From NCBI RefSeq assembly GCF_015209505.1, contig NZ_JADEYC010000005.1:62001-126000 (forward strand): DNA of 64,000 nt, read 5' to 3'. The position numbers and the translations under genes were made by a program. Position 1 is the stretch's first letter. Each line of letters opens with the position of its first letter. This stretch comes from Saccharopolyspora montiporae (GTDB taxonomy: Bacteria; Actinomycetota; Actinomycetes; Mycobacteriales; Pseudonocardiaceae). Below, one piece after another: positions 17,053 to 25,812 of the stretch. Below the pieces are notes generated by a model. That model saw only the letters and a list, made by a program, of their open reading frames with translations, was not told the DNA's origin and did no database searches.

Positions 17053-18405
17053 TCAGCTCTCGCCGCGCGAAATGCGCACCATGTCCGCGCGCTCGACGAC
17101 CTTGAGCCGCTCGCGGCCGCGCTCCTCGCCCAGCGCGCGCTCGTGCGCGTCCAGCCGGCCCCAGCCTTCCCAGGTGGTGTAGCTGACGTCGCGCTCTTCG
17201 AGCAGGGTGATGATCGATTCCCGCTCCGGCGCCTCGGCCTCGCCCAGCGAGTCGAGGTCCTCCAGCAGGTTGTTGATGGTCTCCAGCGCATCGCCCTTGG
17301 TGTGCCCGATGAGCCCCACCGGGCCGCGCTTGATCCAGCCCGTGGTGTAAACACCGGCGAGGCGCTCGCCGTCCAGGTCCAGCACCCGCCCGCCGTCGTT
17401 GGGCACGGTGCCCGCGGCGTTGTCGAACGGGATGTCGGTGACCGGGGAGCTCAGGTAGCCCACGGCGCGGTAGACCTGCTGCGCCGGCCAGGTCTCGTAC
17501 TCACCGGTGCCGCGCACGTTGCCGTCGCCGGTCAGCTCCATGACCTCGGTCTTGAACGCCTCGACGCGCTCGGTGCCCTCCACGGCCACCGGCGACCGCA
17601 GGAAGTGCAGGTGCAGCCGGCGGGACGTGTCGTGCTTGGGATCGCGCAGCGCCCAGTCCTGCAGCGTCTTCACGATGCTCTTGGTCTGGTTGTTCGAGGC
17701 GATGTCCTGCTCGCTGGCCTCGTCGAGCTCGAAGCCCTCCGGGTGCACGATGATCTCGACGTCGTCCTGGTGGTCGAGCTCGCGCAGCTCCAGCGGGGTG
17801 AACTTGGCCTGCGCCGGGCCGCGGCGGGCGAACAGGTGCACATCGGTCACCTGCGAGTCGCGCAGGCCCTCGTAGACGTTGTCCGGGATCTCGGTGCGCA
17901 GCAGGTCGTCGGCCTGCTTGGCCAGCACCCGGGCCACGTCCAGCGCGACGTTGCCCGCGCCGATCACCGCGACCTGCTGGGCGTCCAGCGTCCAATCGCG
18001 CGGCGACTCGGGGTAGCCGTCGTACCAGTAGACGAACTCCGCGGCCCCGTGGCTGTGTTCCAGGTCGATGCCCGGGATGTCCAGCCCGCGGTCCTGGTCC
18101 GCACCGGTGGCGAAGATGACCGCGTCGTAGTGCCGGCGCAGGTCGTCGAGCTTGATGTCCACGCCGTACTCGACCTGGCCGAGGAAGCGCAGCTCGGGCT
18201 TTTCCATGATCCGGTGCAGCGCGCTGATGATGCCCTTGATGCGGGGGTGGTCGGGCGCCACGCCGTAGCGGATCAGACCGTAGGGTGCGGGCATCCGATC
18301 GAGCAGGTCGATGTCCACCTGCGTTTCCGACTTGGTCAGGATGTCGGCGGCGTACACGCCGGCCGGTCCGGCCCCGACGATCGCTACTCGCAGTGGGCGG
18401 GTCAT
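17053..18405 (-). CDS. fprA: Ferredoxin/adrenodoxin-type NADP+ reductase, FprA-like
   Basis: FAD-dependent flavoprotein that passes electrons from NADPH to ferredoxin, for cytochromes P450 and other redox enzymes. The 450-residue protein has the glutathione-reductase-like layout: N-terminal FAD motif VAIVGAGPAGVYAA (residues 8-21), the YGVAPDHPRIKG family signature, and NADPH motif VIGAGNVALDVAR near 145. The C-terminal GWIKRGPVGLIGHTKGDA is diagnostic of the FprA/adrenodoxin reductase group. Closest described relative is mycobacterial FprA. It is followed by a strong terminator and preceded by a possible SigR-type promoter, which would tie it to thiol-oxidative stress. Confidence 0.93.
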   Translation of the reverse strand: MTRPLRVAIVGAGPAGVYAADILTKSETQVDIDLLDRMPAPYGLIRYGVAPDHPRIKGIISALHRIMEKPELRFLGQVEYGVDIKLDDLRRHYDAVIFATGADQDRGLDIPGIDLEHSHGAAEFVYWYDGYPESPRDWTLDAQQVAVIGAGNVALDVARVLAKQADDLLRTEIPDNVYEGLRDSQVTDVHLFARRGPAQAKFTPLELRELDHQDDVEIIVHPEGFELDEASEQDIASNNQTKSIVKTLQDWALRDPKHDTSRRLHLHFLRSPVAVEGTERVEAFKTEVMELTGDGNVRGTGEYETWPAQQVYRAVGYLSSPVTDIPFDNAAGTVPNDGGRVLDLDGERLAGVYTTGWIKRGPVGLIGHTKGDALETINNLLEDLDSLGEAEAPERESIITLLEERDVSYTTWEGWGRLDAHERALGEERGRERLKVVERADMVRISRGES

Positions 18406-18516
18406 GCGTTCTCCTACTCGCTGGCTGATCGTTGTGCCGTTCTCGTGCGACGGGCACGCCCGGGCGCACCCGTGACCCCGGTGGGCGCGGGCATCGGCGC
18501 CCGCGGGAACTCGGGT

Positions 18517-18547
18517 GAAAACCCGGACCCGGCCAGCTTAGGTTCCC
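18517..18547 (-). promoter_or_regulatory. Possible SigR-type promoter of fprA
   Basis: On the minus strand GGGAAC (18542-18547) is followed after 19 bases by GTTTTC (18517-18522), close to the Streptomyces SigR/SigH consensus GGGAAT-N18/19-GTT. The predicted transcript starts about 105 bases before the fprA ATG. An overlapping short inverted repeat (CGGGT/ACCCG) makes a chance match possible. Confidence 0.4.
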
Positions 18548-18720
18548 CTTATTCGCGATCCCGCGATGCGGGCGGGTCGCGGACGGTGAGAATGCTCATA
18601 CCACTTCGGCAACGACCTCGGCCCCCGTACCCCACGTACGTGACCGCGTTCGCTGCGTGACACTACGATCCGGGTTGATCAAAGCCCCGGCGGCCGGAGC
18701 GCGCCTCACCCCCCCGACGC

Positions 18721-18744
18721 CCGGCGCCCGGCGCCGGGTGCCGG
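18721..18744 (+). other. GC-rich hairpin in the leader of the methyltransferase gene
   Basis: CCGGCGCCCG at 18721-18730 pairs with CGGGTGCCGG at 18735-18744 with one G-U pair and a 4-base loop. It ends about 20 bases before the ribosome-binding site (GGAAGGTG). The rest of the 369-base gap between fprA and this gene holds the two promoters and no further gene. Confidence 0.45.
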
Positions 18745-18774
18745 CAGCTCGACGAGCGACGCGGAAGGTGGCAC

Positions 18775-19584
18775 ATGCAGCAGCGACCCGACTGGATCAC
18801 GAGCGACGTGGACCTGGAGAAGCCCAGCGCAGCGCGCTGCTACGACTTCTACCTCGGTGGTGCGCACAACTTCGCCGCCGATCGCGAGCTCGGCCGCAAG
18901 GTGCTGGAGGTCGTGCCGAACGTGAAGGAGGTCGCGCAGAACAACCGGGCATTCCTGCGCCGCGCGGTGCGCTACTGCATCGAGCAGGGCGTCACCCAGT
19001 TCCTCGACATCGGTTCCGGGATCCCGACCGCGGGCAACGTGCACGAGATCGCGCAGGAAGCCGATCCGCAGGCTCGGGTGCTGTACGTGGACAACGAGTC
19101 GGTGGCGGTCGCGCACTCGCGCACCATCCTGGAGGGCGACGAGAACGCCCGGGTGGTGCAGGCCGACCTGGAGGACGTGGACCGGGTGCTGCAGAGCCCG
19201 GAGGCCGCCGAACTGCTCGACTTCGACAAGCCCATCGGCGTCATGATGGTCGCGCTGGTGCACTTCGTGCCGGACTCCGCGGACCCGGGATCGGTGATCC
19301 GCCGCTACTACGAAGCGCTGGCGCCCGGCAGCTTCCTCGGCTTCTCGCACGTCACCGGGGACCACTACCCGGAGGGCGTCGAGACGCTGGTCAACCTGTA
19401 CAAGAACAGCACCAACCCGGTCACCCTCCGCGACCGGGACCGGGTCGCCGAGTTGATCTCCGACTTCGAGCTCGTCGAGCCCGGCGTGGTGTACGTGCCG
19501 GAGTGGCACCCGGACTCCGACGAGGACGTGCCCGAGGAGCCGGAGAAGTCGATCGTGTACGGCGCAATGGGCCGTAAGGCGTGA
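18775..19584 (+). CDS. SAM-dependent methyltransferase, Methyltransf_19 (DUF574) family
   Basis: 269-residue member of an actinobacterial methyltransferase family that is highly expanded in Streptomyces and relatives. Family marks: the start PSAARCYDFYLGGAHNFAAD, the NRAFLRRAVRYC motif, SAM motif LDIGSGIPTAGNVHE near 79-93, and YVDNESVAVAHSR. Substrates are unknown. ATG 18775 has GGAAGGTG upstream. It ends 4 bases before the GGDEF/EAL gene, so the two are co-transcribed, which suggests a role in signalling rather than in a biosynthetic pathway. Confidence 0.88.
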   Translation: MQQRPDWITSDVDLEKPSAARCYDFYLGGAHNFAADRELGRKVLEVVPNVKEVAQNNRAFLRRAVRYCIEQGVTQFLDIGSGIPTAGNVHEIAQEADPQARVLYVDNESVAVAHSRTILEGDENARVVQADLEDVDRVLQSPEAAELLDFDKPIGVMMVALVHFVPDSADPGSVIRRYYEALAPGSFLGFSHVTGDHYPEGVETLVNLYKNSTNPVTLRDRDRVAELISDFELVEPGVVYVPEWHPDSDEDVPEEPEKSIVYGAMGRKA

Positions 19585-19588
19585 CGCG

Positions 19589-21679
19589 ATGACCGGTCCG
19601 GAGCCCGACGCCGCGCGCGGCGAAGCCGTTCGCAGGTGGACGCGCGCGGTCATCCACACCAGCTACGTCGCCAAATCGCGCCAGGACATCGAGCTGTTCC
19701 TGGACGAGTGCCTCGGTGCGCTCCTCGACGCCCCCGGTGATACCCGCGCGGCCGCCGAGCGGATCGGCGCGCGCCTGGTGGACGTGCATTTCACCAATGC
19801 CGCGGTGCTGGCGCGCACCCTGCAGGTGCTGGGTGCGGAGCTGCCCGGGTTCCGGACGTTGCCGCCCGGCGAGCTGCTCGAACTGCTCGGCGCGGTCGCG
19901 GCCGGCTACGCGGGCGCGCTGCGCGAGCAGACGCTGGACCAGCAGGAGGTCATCCAGCAGGCGGTGCTGCACGCGCGGGACGCGGCCGAGGAAGCGCTGC
20001 GCGCCAGCGAAGCCCGGTCGCGCGCGGTGTTCGCCTCCTCGGCGCTGGGCATCGCGGTGGCCGGGCTGGACGGCAGGATCGACGAGGTCAACGCCTCGAT
20101 GAACCGGATCTTCCGCAGCACCGGCCAGGACCTCGTCGGCCAGAGCATCTTCGCGCTGGTCGACGAGGCGTGGCTGCCGGAGCTGGAGCGGTTGGACGTG
20201 TCCCTGGTCGCCGGGGTCGACGACCTGTTCCAGTTGGACACCCGATTCACCACCGGCGACGACAGCCACATCTGGACCCAGTTGTCGGCCTCGCTGGTGC
20301 GTGACGGCGACGGCGCGCCGAGCTACCAGGTCCTGCTCTACGAGGACATCACCGAGCGGCACATGCTCCAGGAGCAGTTCCGCAGGCAGGCCACGCACGA
20401 CCCGCTGACCGGACTGGCCAACCGGACTCTGCTCAAAACCCGGATGGACGAGGCGCTCGCGGCGAGCCATCCGGGCCGCAGGGTGGGGCTGTGCTACTTC
20501 GACCTGGACGGGTTCAAGGCGGTCAACGACAGCTTGGGCCATCCCATCGGTGATGATCTGCTGCGCTCGGTGGCCCAACGGCTCAACACGCTCGCCGCGG
20601 CGGAGGGCGCTGTCGCCGCGCGGATGGGCGGGGATGAGTTCGTCGTGCTGGTGCCGGACTCGACCGGGGTCACCGACCTGCTGGACCTGGTGGAGCGGAT
20701 GCTGGGCGAGCTGACCCGCCCGGTGCGGGTCGGGTCGCACGAGCTCAGCGCGACCGCCAGCGCCGGCGTGGTGGAGCGCGAGGTGGCCGGCAGCGAACCG
20801 GACCAGCTGCTGCGCGATGCGGACATCACGCTGTACCGGGCCAAGACCGAGGGGCGGGCGCAGTGGGTGCTGTTCGACCCGGAGCACAACGCCGCGGCCC
20901 GCGAGCGGTTCAAGCTCTCCGCCGCCCTGCCCGGCGCGCTGGAGACCAACGAGCTGTTCGTGGAGTACGAGCCGGTGGTGTGGCTGGCCACCGGCAAGAT
21001 GATCGCCGCCGAAGCCGTGCTGCGCTGGGACCACGAGGAGCTGGGCGAGCTCGGCGGGGAGCACTTCCTGGAGCTGGCCGAGGAGACCGGGCTGATCAGC
21101 AGGCTCGGCGGCTGGGCGCTGGAGCGGGTCTGCGAGCACGCGGTGCGCTGGAACGAGCGGGTCGGCGCCGCGGCCCCGGTCGCCGCGCTGGACCTGACGG
21201 CCCGGCACTGCCGCGCGCCCGAACTGGTCGGCGACGTGCGCCGGATCCTGGACCGGACCGGGATGGAACCGGCGGCGCTGGCGCTGGGCATGCCGGAGGC
21301 GGCGATGTTCGACGAGTTCGGCGACCGGGTGGACACGGTGGAGGTGTTCGCCGACATGGGGCTGAACGTCGGCATCGCCGACTTCGGCCGCGACCACACG
21401 CGGCTCGCCCGGCTGCGGCGGTTGCCGGTGCACGCGGTCAAGCTGGCCGGCTCGTACTTGGACAGCTTCGCCGAACCGGACGGTCCCGATCCGCTGGACG
21501 AGCACCTGGTCCGCAGCTTCGCCGAGTCCGCGCGGCTGCTGGGCCTGCCCGTGGTGGCGGCCGGTGTACGTACCGAGGAGCAGGCCAAACGGCTGGAGCT
21601 GTTGGGCGTGCAGGCCGTGCAGGGACCGTGCACCGGCGGACCGGCCTCGGCGATGGAGATCGAGCAGGCGCTGCTGTGA
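19589..21679 (+). CDS. PAS-GGDEF-EAL cyclic-di-GMP protein with a degenerate EAL domain
   Basis: 696-residue signalling protein without membrane helices. An N-terminal helical region (1-125) precedes a PAS sensor (about 140-255), a GGDEF domain (about 265-430) with intact GGDEF at 347-351, and an EAL-like domain (about 440-696). The diguanylate cyclase site looks functional, and no RxxD inhibitory site precedes it. The EAL half has lost catalytic residues: EAL is EAV (475-477), the metal-binding Asn is Asp535, DDFG is ADFG (597-600), KxD is K618-L-A620, and the Glu of AEG is Ala658. It should make c-di-GMP and perhaps only bind it in the EAL part. Co-transcribed with the upstream methyltransferase. 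Confidence 0.9.
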   Translation: MTGPEPDAARGEAVRRWTRAVIHTSYVAKSRQDIELFLDECLGALLDAPGDTRAAAERIGARLVDVHFTNAAVLARTLQVLGAELPGFRTLPPGELLELLGAVAAGYAGALREQTLDQQEVIQQAVLHARDAAEEALRASEARSRAVFASSALGIAVAGLDGRIDEVNASMNRIFRSTGQDLVGQSIFALVDEAWLPELERLDVSLVAGVDDLFQLDTRFTTGDDSHIWTQLSASLVRDGDGAPSYQVLLYEDITERHMLQEQFRRQATHDPLTGLANRTLLKTRMDEALAASHPGRRVGLCYFDLDGFKAVNDSLGHPIGDDLLRSVAQRLNTLAAAEGAVAARMGGDEFVVLVPDSTGVTDLLDLVERMLGELTRPVRVGSHELSATASAGVVEREVAGSEPDQLLRDADITLYRAKTEGRAQWVLFDPEHNAAARERFKLSAALPGALETNELFVEYEPVVWLATGKMIAAEAVLRWDHEELGELGGEHFLELAEETGLISRLGGWALERVCEHAVRWNERVGAAAPVAALDLTARHCRAPELVGDVRRILDRTGMEPAALALGMPEAAMFDEFGDRVDTVEVFADMGLNVGIADFGRDHTRLARLRRLPVHAVKLAGSYLDSFAEPDGPDPLDEHLVRSFAESARLLGLPVVAAGVRTEEQAKRLELLGVQAVQGPCTGGPASAMEIEQALL

Positions 21680-21794
21680 AGCCGGCCACCGCGCCGCGGC
21701 GGTGCTGCGCGGAAGTCGTTCACCGGTGGCGGATAGCATCGGGGTGCGAAGCACATCCGCGCCGGGCGTCACCGGCACCGTTCGAGGAGTAGTC

Positions 21795-23849
21795 GTGTCC
21801 GTTCTGCCTTCCCAAAGCCAGCAAGCGCCCCGGGTGAAGGTTCCGGCGGGCACTACGGCCGGTTCGGCCGTCACGGAGGCGGGGCTGCCGTCCAACGGAG
21901 AGGAAGCCGTGGTGGTCGTGCGCGACCAGGACGGCGACCTGCGCGATCTGACCTGGGTGCCGGAAGCTGACGCCGAGGTGGAAGCGGTGGCCGCGGGCAG
22001 CGAGGCGGGGCGCAGCGTCATCCGGCACTCCGCGGCGCACGTGCTCGCCCAAGCGGTGCAGGACCTGTTCGCCGACGCCAAGCTGGGCATCGGCCCGCCG
22101 GTGCAGGACGGCTTCTACTACGACTTCGACGTCGAGCGCCCGTTCACCCCGGAGGACCTGCAGGCGCTGGAGAAGCGGATGAAGCAGATCCTCAAGTCGG
22201 GACAGCAGTTCCGCAGGCGCAGGCTGGATTCGGTGGAGGCGGCGCAGCAGGAGCTGGCCGGCGAGCCGTACAAGCTGGAACTCGTCGACCTCAAGTCCGA
22301 GGTCGACACCAGCGAGGTGATGGAGGTCGGCGGTGGTGAGCTCACCGTCTACGACAACGTGGACCGGCGCGGCGAGGTCGTCTGGGGAGATCTCTGCCGC
22401 GGTCCGCACGTCCCGCACACCCGGTTCATCCCGGCGTTCAAGCTGACCCGCGTCGCGGCCGCCTACTGGCGCGGTGACCAGAACAACCGGCAGCTGCAGC
22501 GCGTTTACGGCACCGCGTGGGAGTCCAAGGACAAGCTGGCCGAGTACGAGCAGTGGTTGGCCGAGGCCGAGCGCCGCGACCACCGCAAGCTCGGTGCCGA
22601 GCTGGACCTGTTCTCCTTCCCGGAGGAGGTCGGCTCCGGTCTGCCGGTGTTCCACCCCAAGGGGGGCACCATCCGGCGCGAGTTGGAGGACTACTCGCGC
22701 AAGCGGCACGAGGAAGCCGGCTACGAGTTCGTGAACTCGCCGCACATCACCAAGGACGCGCTGTTCAAGACCTCCGGGCACCTGGACTGGTACGCGGACG
22801 GGATGTTCCCCGCGATGCACCTCGACGAGGAGCTGGACGCGGACGGCGAGGTGCGCAAGCCCGGCCAGGACTACTACCTCAAGCCGATGAACTGCCCGTT
22901 CCACAACCTCATCTACCGCTCGCGGGGGCGTTCCTACCGCGAACTGCCGCTGCGGCTGTTCGAGTTCGGATCGGTGTACCGCTACGAGAAGTCCGGTGTG
23001 GTGCACGGTCTCACCCGCGTGCGCGGGATGACCCAGGACGACGCGCACATCTACTGCACCCCGGACCAGCTGCAGGACGAGCTGAAGTCGCTGCTGGGCT
23101 TCGTGCTGGACCTGCTGCGCGACTACGGGCTGGACGATTTCTACCTCGAACTGTCCACCCGCAACGAGGAGAAGTACGTCGGCGACGACGAGAGCTGGCG
23201 GGTGGCCACCGAGGCGCTGCGCGAGGCGGCGCAGGATTCCGGGCTGGACCTGGTGCCGGATCCGGGCGGCGCGGCCTTCTACGGCCCGAAGGTCTCGGTG
23301 CAGGCGCGGGACGCGCTGGGCCGCAGCTGGCAGATGTCCACGATCCAGGTCGACTACCACCTGCCGGACCGGTTCGGCCTGGAGTACACCGCGCCGGACG
23401 GCAGCAAGCAGCGGCCGATCAAGATCCACCGCGCGCTGTTCGGTTCCATCGAGCGGTTCTTCGGCGTGCTCACCGAGCACTACGCCGGGGCGTTCCCCGC
23501 GTGGTTGTCGCCGGTGCAGGTGGTGGGCATCCCGATCGCCGACGAGCACACCGAGCACCTGGCGCAGGTGGCGCAGCGGTTGCGCGCGGAGGGGCTGCGG
23601 GTCGAGGTCGACCGCAGCGATGACCGGATGCAGAAGAAGATCCGCAACCACACCACGCAGAAGGTGCCGTTCCTGCTGCTGGCCGGCGGCAAGGACGTCG
23701 AGGCCGGTGCGGTGTCGTTCCGGTTCCGGGACGGCTCGCAGATCAACGAGGTGCCGGCCGACGACGCGGTCGCCGCGCTGACCCGCTGGGTGCGGCGGCG
23801 GGACAACACCTCGCCGACCGCGGACACCTTCCGGTCGGAGCTGGCGTGA
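21795..23849 (+). CDS. thrS: Threonyl-tRNA synthetase
   Basis: Class II synthetase charging tRNA-Thr. The 684-residue protein has a TGS domain (about 12-75), the second additional editing domain (about 80-235, [11 protein letters not shown]), the catalytic core (about 260-560, with motif 2 [16 protein letters not shown]) and a C-terminal anticodon-binding domain (about 580-675). GTG 21795 has GAGGAG 5 bases upstream. No T-box leader is visible in the 115 bases before it; a TAGCAT at 21731-21736 may be the -10 box. The next gene overlaps by 4 bases, as for Rv2614c-Rv2613c in M. tuberculosis. Confidence 0.97.
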   Translation: MSVLPSQSQQAPRVKVPAGTTAGSAVTEAGLPSNGEEAVVVVRDQDGDLRDLTWVPEADAEVEAVAAGSEAGRSVIRHSAAHVLAQAVQDLFADAKLGIGPPVQDGFYYDFDVERPFTPEDLQALEKRMKQILKSGQQFRRRRLDSVEAAQQELAGEPYKLELVDLKSEVDTSEVMEVGGGELTVYDNVDRRGEVVWGDLCRGPHVPHTRFIPAFKLTRVAAAYWRGDQNNRQLQRVYGTAWESKDKLAEYEQWLAEAERRDHRKLGAELDLFSFPEEVGSGLPVFHPKGGTIRRELEDYSRKRHEEAGYEFVNSPHITKDALFKTSGHLDWYADGMFPAMHLDEELDADGEVRKPGQDYYLKPMNCPFHNLIYRSRGRSYRELPLRLFEFGSVYRYEKSGVVHGLTRVRGMTQDDAHIYCTPDQLQDELKSLLGFVLDLLRDYGLDDFYLELSTRNEEKYVGDDESWRVATEALREAAQDSGLDLVPDPGGAAFYGPKVSVQARDALGRSWQMSTIQVDYHLPDRFGLEYTAPDGSKQRPIKIHRALFGSIERFFGVLTEHYAGAFPAWLSPVQVVGIPIADEHTEHLAQVAQRLRAEGLRVEVDRSDDRMQKKIRNHTTQKVPFLLLAGGKDVEAGAVSFRFRDGSQINEVPADDAVAALTRWVRRRDNTSPTADTFRSELA

Positions 23850-24418
23850 GCGGGCCGGAGCAGGATGGCGTCGAGCTGAGCGCGCAGGACGGGGTGGGCG
23901 TCCCGGATTCGCTGCAGCGGCTGTGGACGCCGCACCGGCTGGCCTACATCCAGGGCGAGAACAAGCCGGTCGGCGAGGACAGCGAGGGTTGCCCGTTCTG
24001 CCGGCTGCTGGAGTCGGGGCGTCCGGACGCCGAGACGCTGATCGTGGCCCGCGGCGAGCTGGTGTTCGCGATCCTCAACCTCTACCCGTACAACCCGGGC
24101 CACCTGATGGTGCTGCCGTACCGGCACGTGGCCGACTACCCGGACCTCACGCGGGAGGAGACGGCGGCGGTCGCCGAGTACTCCCAGCACGCGATGCAGG
24201 TGATCCGCCGGGTCTCGGCCCCGCACGGGTTCAACATCGGGCTCAACCAGGGCCCGGTGGCCGGTGCGGGCATCGCCGCGCACCTGCACCAGCACGTCGT
24301 CCCGCGGTGGGGCGGGGATTCGAACTTCATGCCGGTCATCGGGCACACCAAGGTGCTGCCGCAGCTGCTCGGCGAGACCCGGCAGCTGCTCGCCGACGCT
24401 TGGTCCGAAGTGGACTGA
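23846..24418 (+). CDS. HIT-family Ap4A phosphorylase-like protein
   Basis: 190-residue histidine-triad nucleotide hydrolase/transferase. The triad HLHQHVV lies at 146-152, preceded by [18 protein letters not shown]. An N-terminal CPFC pair (49-52) resembles zinc-binding HIT proteins. It is the orthologue by position of Rv2613c, described as a diadenosine tetraphosphate phosphorylase, an enzyme that removes Ap4A, a by-product of aminoacyl-tRNA synthetases. That fits its GTGA overlap with thrS. The function is inferred from family and context. Confidence 0.9.
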   Translation: MSGPEQDGVELSAQDGVGVPDSLQRLWTPHRLAYIQGENKPVGEDSEGCPFCRLLESGRPDAETLIVARGELVFAILNLYPYNPGHLMVLPYRHVADYPDLTREETAAVAEYSQHAMQVIRRVSAPHGFNIGLNQGPVAGAGIAAHLHQHVVPRWGGDSNFMPVIGHTKVLPQLLGETRQLLADAWSEVD

Positions 24419-24424
24419 CGGCTC

Positions 24425-24478
24425 TGTTCGCCGTCGGCGAACACGGCCGCACCGGGGCGATGCGTCCCCGCCCCGGTG
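24425..24478. terminator. Double hairpin between convergent genes
   Basis: Two perfect stems in series: TGTTCGCC/GGCGAACA (24425-24443, 3-base loop) and CACCGGGGCG/CGCCCCGGTG (24450-24478, 9-base loop). They fill the 70 bases between the HIT gene stop and the YceI gene stop and probably terminate both transcripts. Confidence 0.8.
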
Positions 24479-24488
24479 CCGGCTCGCC

Positions 24489-25013
24489 TCAGCTGCGCAG
24501 CTGAGCCTCGATCTCCAGCGTGATGGTGACCTTCTCGCCGACCATCGCGCCGCCGTCCGGGCCGACGCCGAAATCGGTGCGGTTGATCGTGGTCTTCGCG
24601 GACAGGCCGAGCAGGCCCTCCGCGGAGAATCCGCCGAGCTCGGTGGTCAGCGACACCGGTTTGGTCACCCCGTGCAGGGTGAACTCGCCGTCGATGACGT
24701 AGTCCTCGCCGTCCCGGCGCACGCCGGTGGAGCGGAACTCGGCGGTCGGGAACCGGTCGGTATCCAGGAAGTCGCTGTTGCGCAGGTGCGCGTCCCGGTC
24801 GGCGTTGCCGGTGTCCACCGAGGTGGCGTCGATGGTGGCGGTCACCGAGGACTGCTCGAGCGTCTCACCGGTGACGATCTCGCCGCGGAAGGAGCCGAAC
24901 CGGCCGCGGGACTTGCCCACGCCCATGTGCCGGACGGTGAATTCCACCTCGGAGTGCACGCTGTCGATGTCCCAGGTGGCCTGCACGTAGCCGGGGATCT
25001 GCGTAGTGGTCAC
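24489..25013 (-). CDS. YceI family protein
   Basis: 174-residue lipocalin-like polyisoprenoid-binding-fold protein. Family motifs are VHSEVEFTVRHMGVGKSRGRFG near the start, DRDAHLRNSDFLD and FTLHGVTKPV. Without a signal peptide it is probably cytoplasmic, as in other actinobacteria. YceI proteins bind amphiphilic lipids such as isoprenoids or fatty acids. GTG 25013 has GGGAG 5 bases upstream; ATG 25025 is in frame but its GAGG is only one base away. A TTGAA palindrome about 50 bases upstream may control it. Confidence 0.85.
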   Translation of the reverse strand: MTTTQIPGYVQATWDIDSVHSEVEFTVRHMGVGKSRGRFGSFRGEIVTGETLEQSSVTATIDATSVDTGNADRDAHLRNSDFLDTDRFPTAEFRSTGVRRDGEDYVIDGEFTLHGVTKPVSLTTELGGFSAEGLLGLSAKTTINRTDFGVGPDGGAMVGEKVTITLEIEAQLRS

Positions 25014-25063
25014 GGTCGCTCCCATACCTCGCCGGGGTTGCTGGTCCACCCGGCTCAACACGC

Positions 25064-25075
25064 TTGAACTTTCAA
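25064..25075. promoter_or_regulatory. Small palindrome in the YceI/pgsA divergent region
   Basis: TTGAA-CT-TTCAA, a 12-bp inverted repeat in an AT-rich patch about 50 bases before the YceI start. Similar sites serve MarR-type repressors, which often control YceI genes, but no regulator gene is next to it. Confidence 0.3.
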
Positions 25076-25205
25076 CTGATTCCGGATGTGCCCGAACTCA
25101 CCGAAAACCGCCGCGCGGCAGGTCGGCGCCCTGATGTCGATCGCCGGGGGCTAATCTCGTCCCGGCACACCCACTTCTCGCTACTGGCGGCTGACTCTCC
25201 CGGCG

Positions 25206-25808
25206 ATGCTGAACATCCTCGCGCGCGCGTCCCTGTCCCGGCTGACCGATCCGCTGGGCGCGGTCCTGGTCCGGCTCGGGCTGTCCCCGAACGCGGTCAC
25301 GGTGCTCGGGACGGTCCTGGCGGGCGCCGCGGCGCTGTGGTTCTTCCCGCGCGGACAGCTGTTCCCCGGCACCGTGCTGGTGACGGTGTTCCTGCTGTTC
25401 GACCTGCTGGACGGTGCGATGGCTCGCGCGGGCGGGGCCGCCTCCCGGTTCGGCGCGGTGCTCGACGCCAGCTGCGACCGGCTCGTGGACGGGGTGCTGT
25501 TCGGGTCGCTGGTGTGGTGGGCGCTCGTGGTCGACGGCGACCGCACGCTGGGGCTCGGCCTGCTCATCGGCATGGTGTGCGCGCAGGTGATCTCCTACGT
25601 CAAAGCCCGCGCCGAGGCCAACGGGCTGCACGTCGGTGCGGGACTGGCCGAGCGGGCCGAGCGGTTCATCATGCTGTTGGTGGGCACCGGTCTGCACGGG
25701 CTGGGCGTGCCGTACGTGTTGGACATCGCGGTGTGGCTGTTGGCCGCGCTGACCGCGTTCACCGTCGTGCAGCGCCTGGTGTCGGTGCACGAGCCGCAGC
25801 AGTCCTGA
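25206..25808 (+). CDS. pgsA: CDP-alcohol phosphatidyltransferase, probable phosphatidylinositol phosphate synthase
   Basis: Integral membrane enzyme joining CDP-diacylglycerol to inositol-1-phosphate, the first step towards phosphatidylinositol and its mannosides. The 200-residue protein carries the full CDP-alcohol signature: D66, D69-G70, A73-R74, G83, D87 and D91, in hydrophobic surroundings with about six helices. Position after thrS and the HIT gene is as for M. tuberculosis pgsA1 (Rv2612c). Here the acyltransferase and PimA genes that normally follow are absent and a convergent EF-G2 ends 4 bases away. Phosphatidylglycerophosphate synthase is the alternative assignment. Confidence 0.85.
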   Translation: MLNILARASLSRLTDPLGAVLVRLGLSPNAVTVLGTVLAGAAALWFFPRGQLFPGTVLVTVFLLFDLLDGAMARAGGAASRFGAVLDASCDRLVDGVLFGSLVWWALVVDGDRTLGLGLLIGMVCAQVISYVKARAEANGLHVGAGLAERAERFIMLLVGTGLHGLGVPYVLDIAVWLLAALTAFTVVQRLVSVHEPQQS

Positions 25809-25812
25809 CCGG

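Noticed and set aside
21680..21794. Possible T-box leader before thrS
   Set aside because: Too short, and no T-box sequence or terminator/antiterminator pair is visible; the same holds before alaS and hisS.
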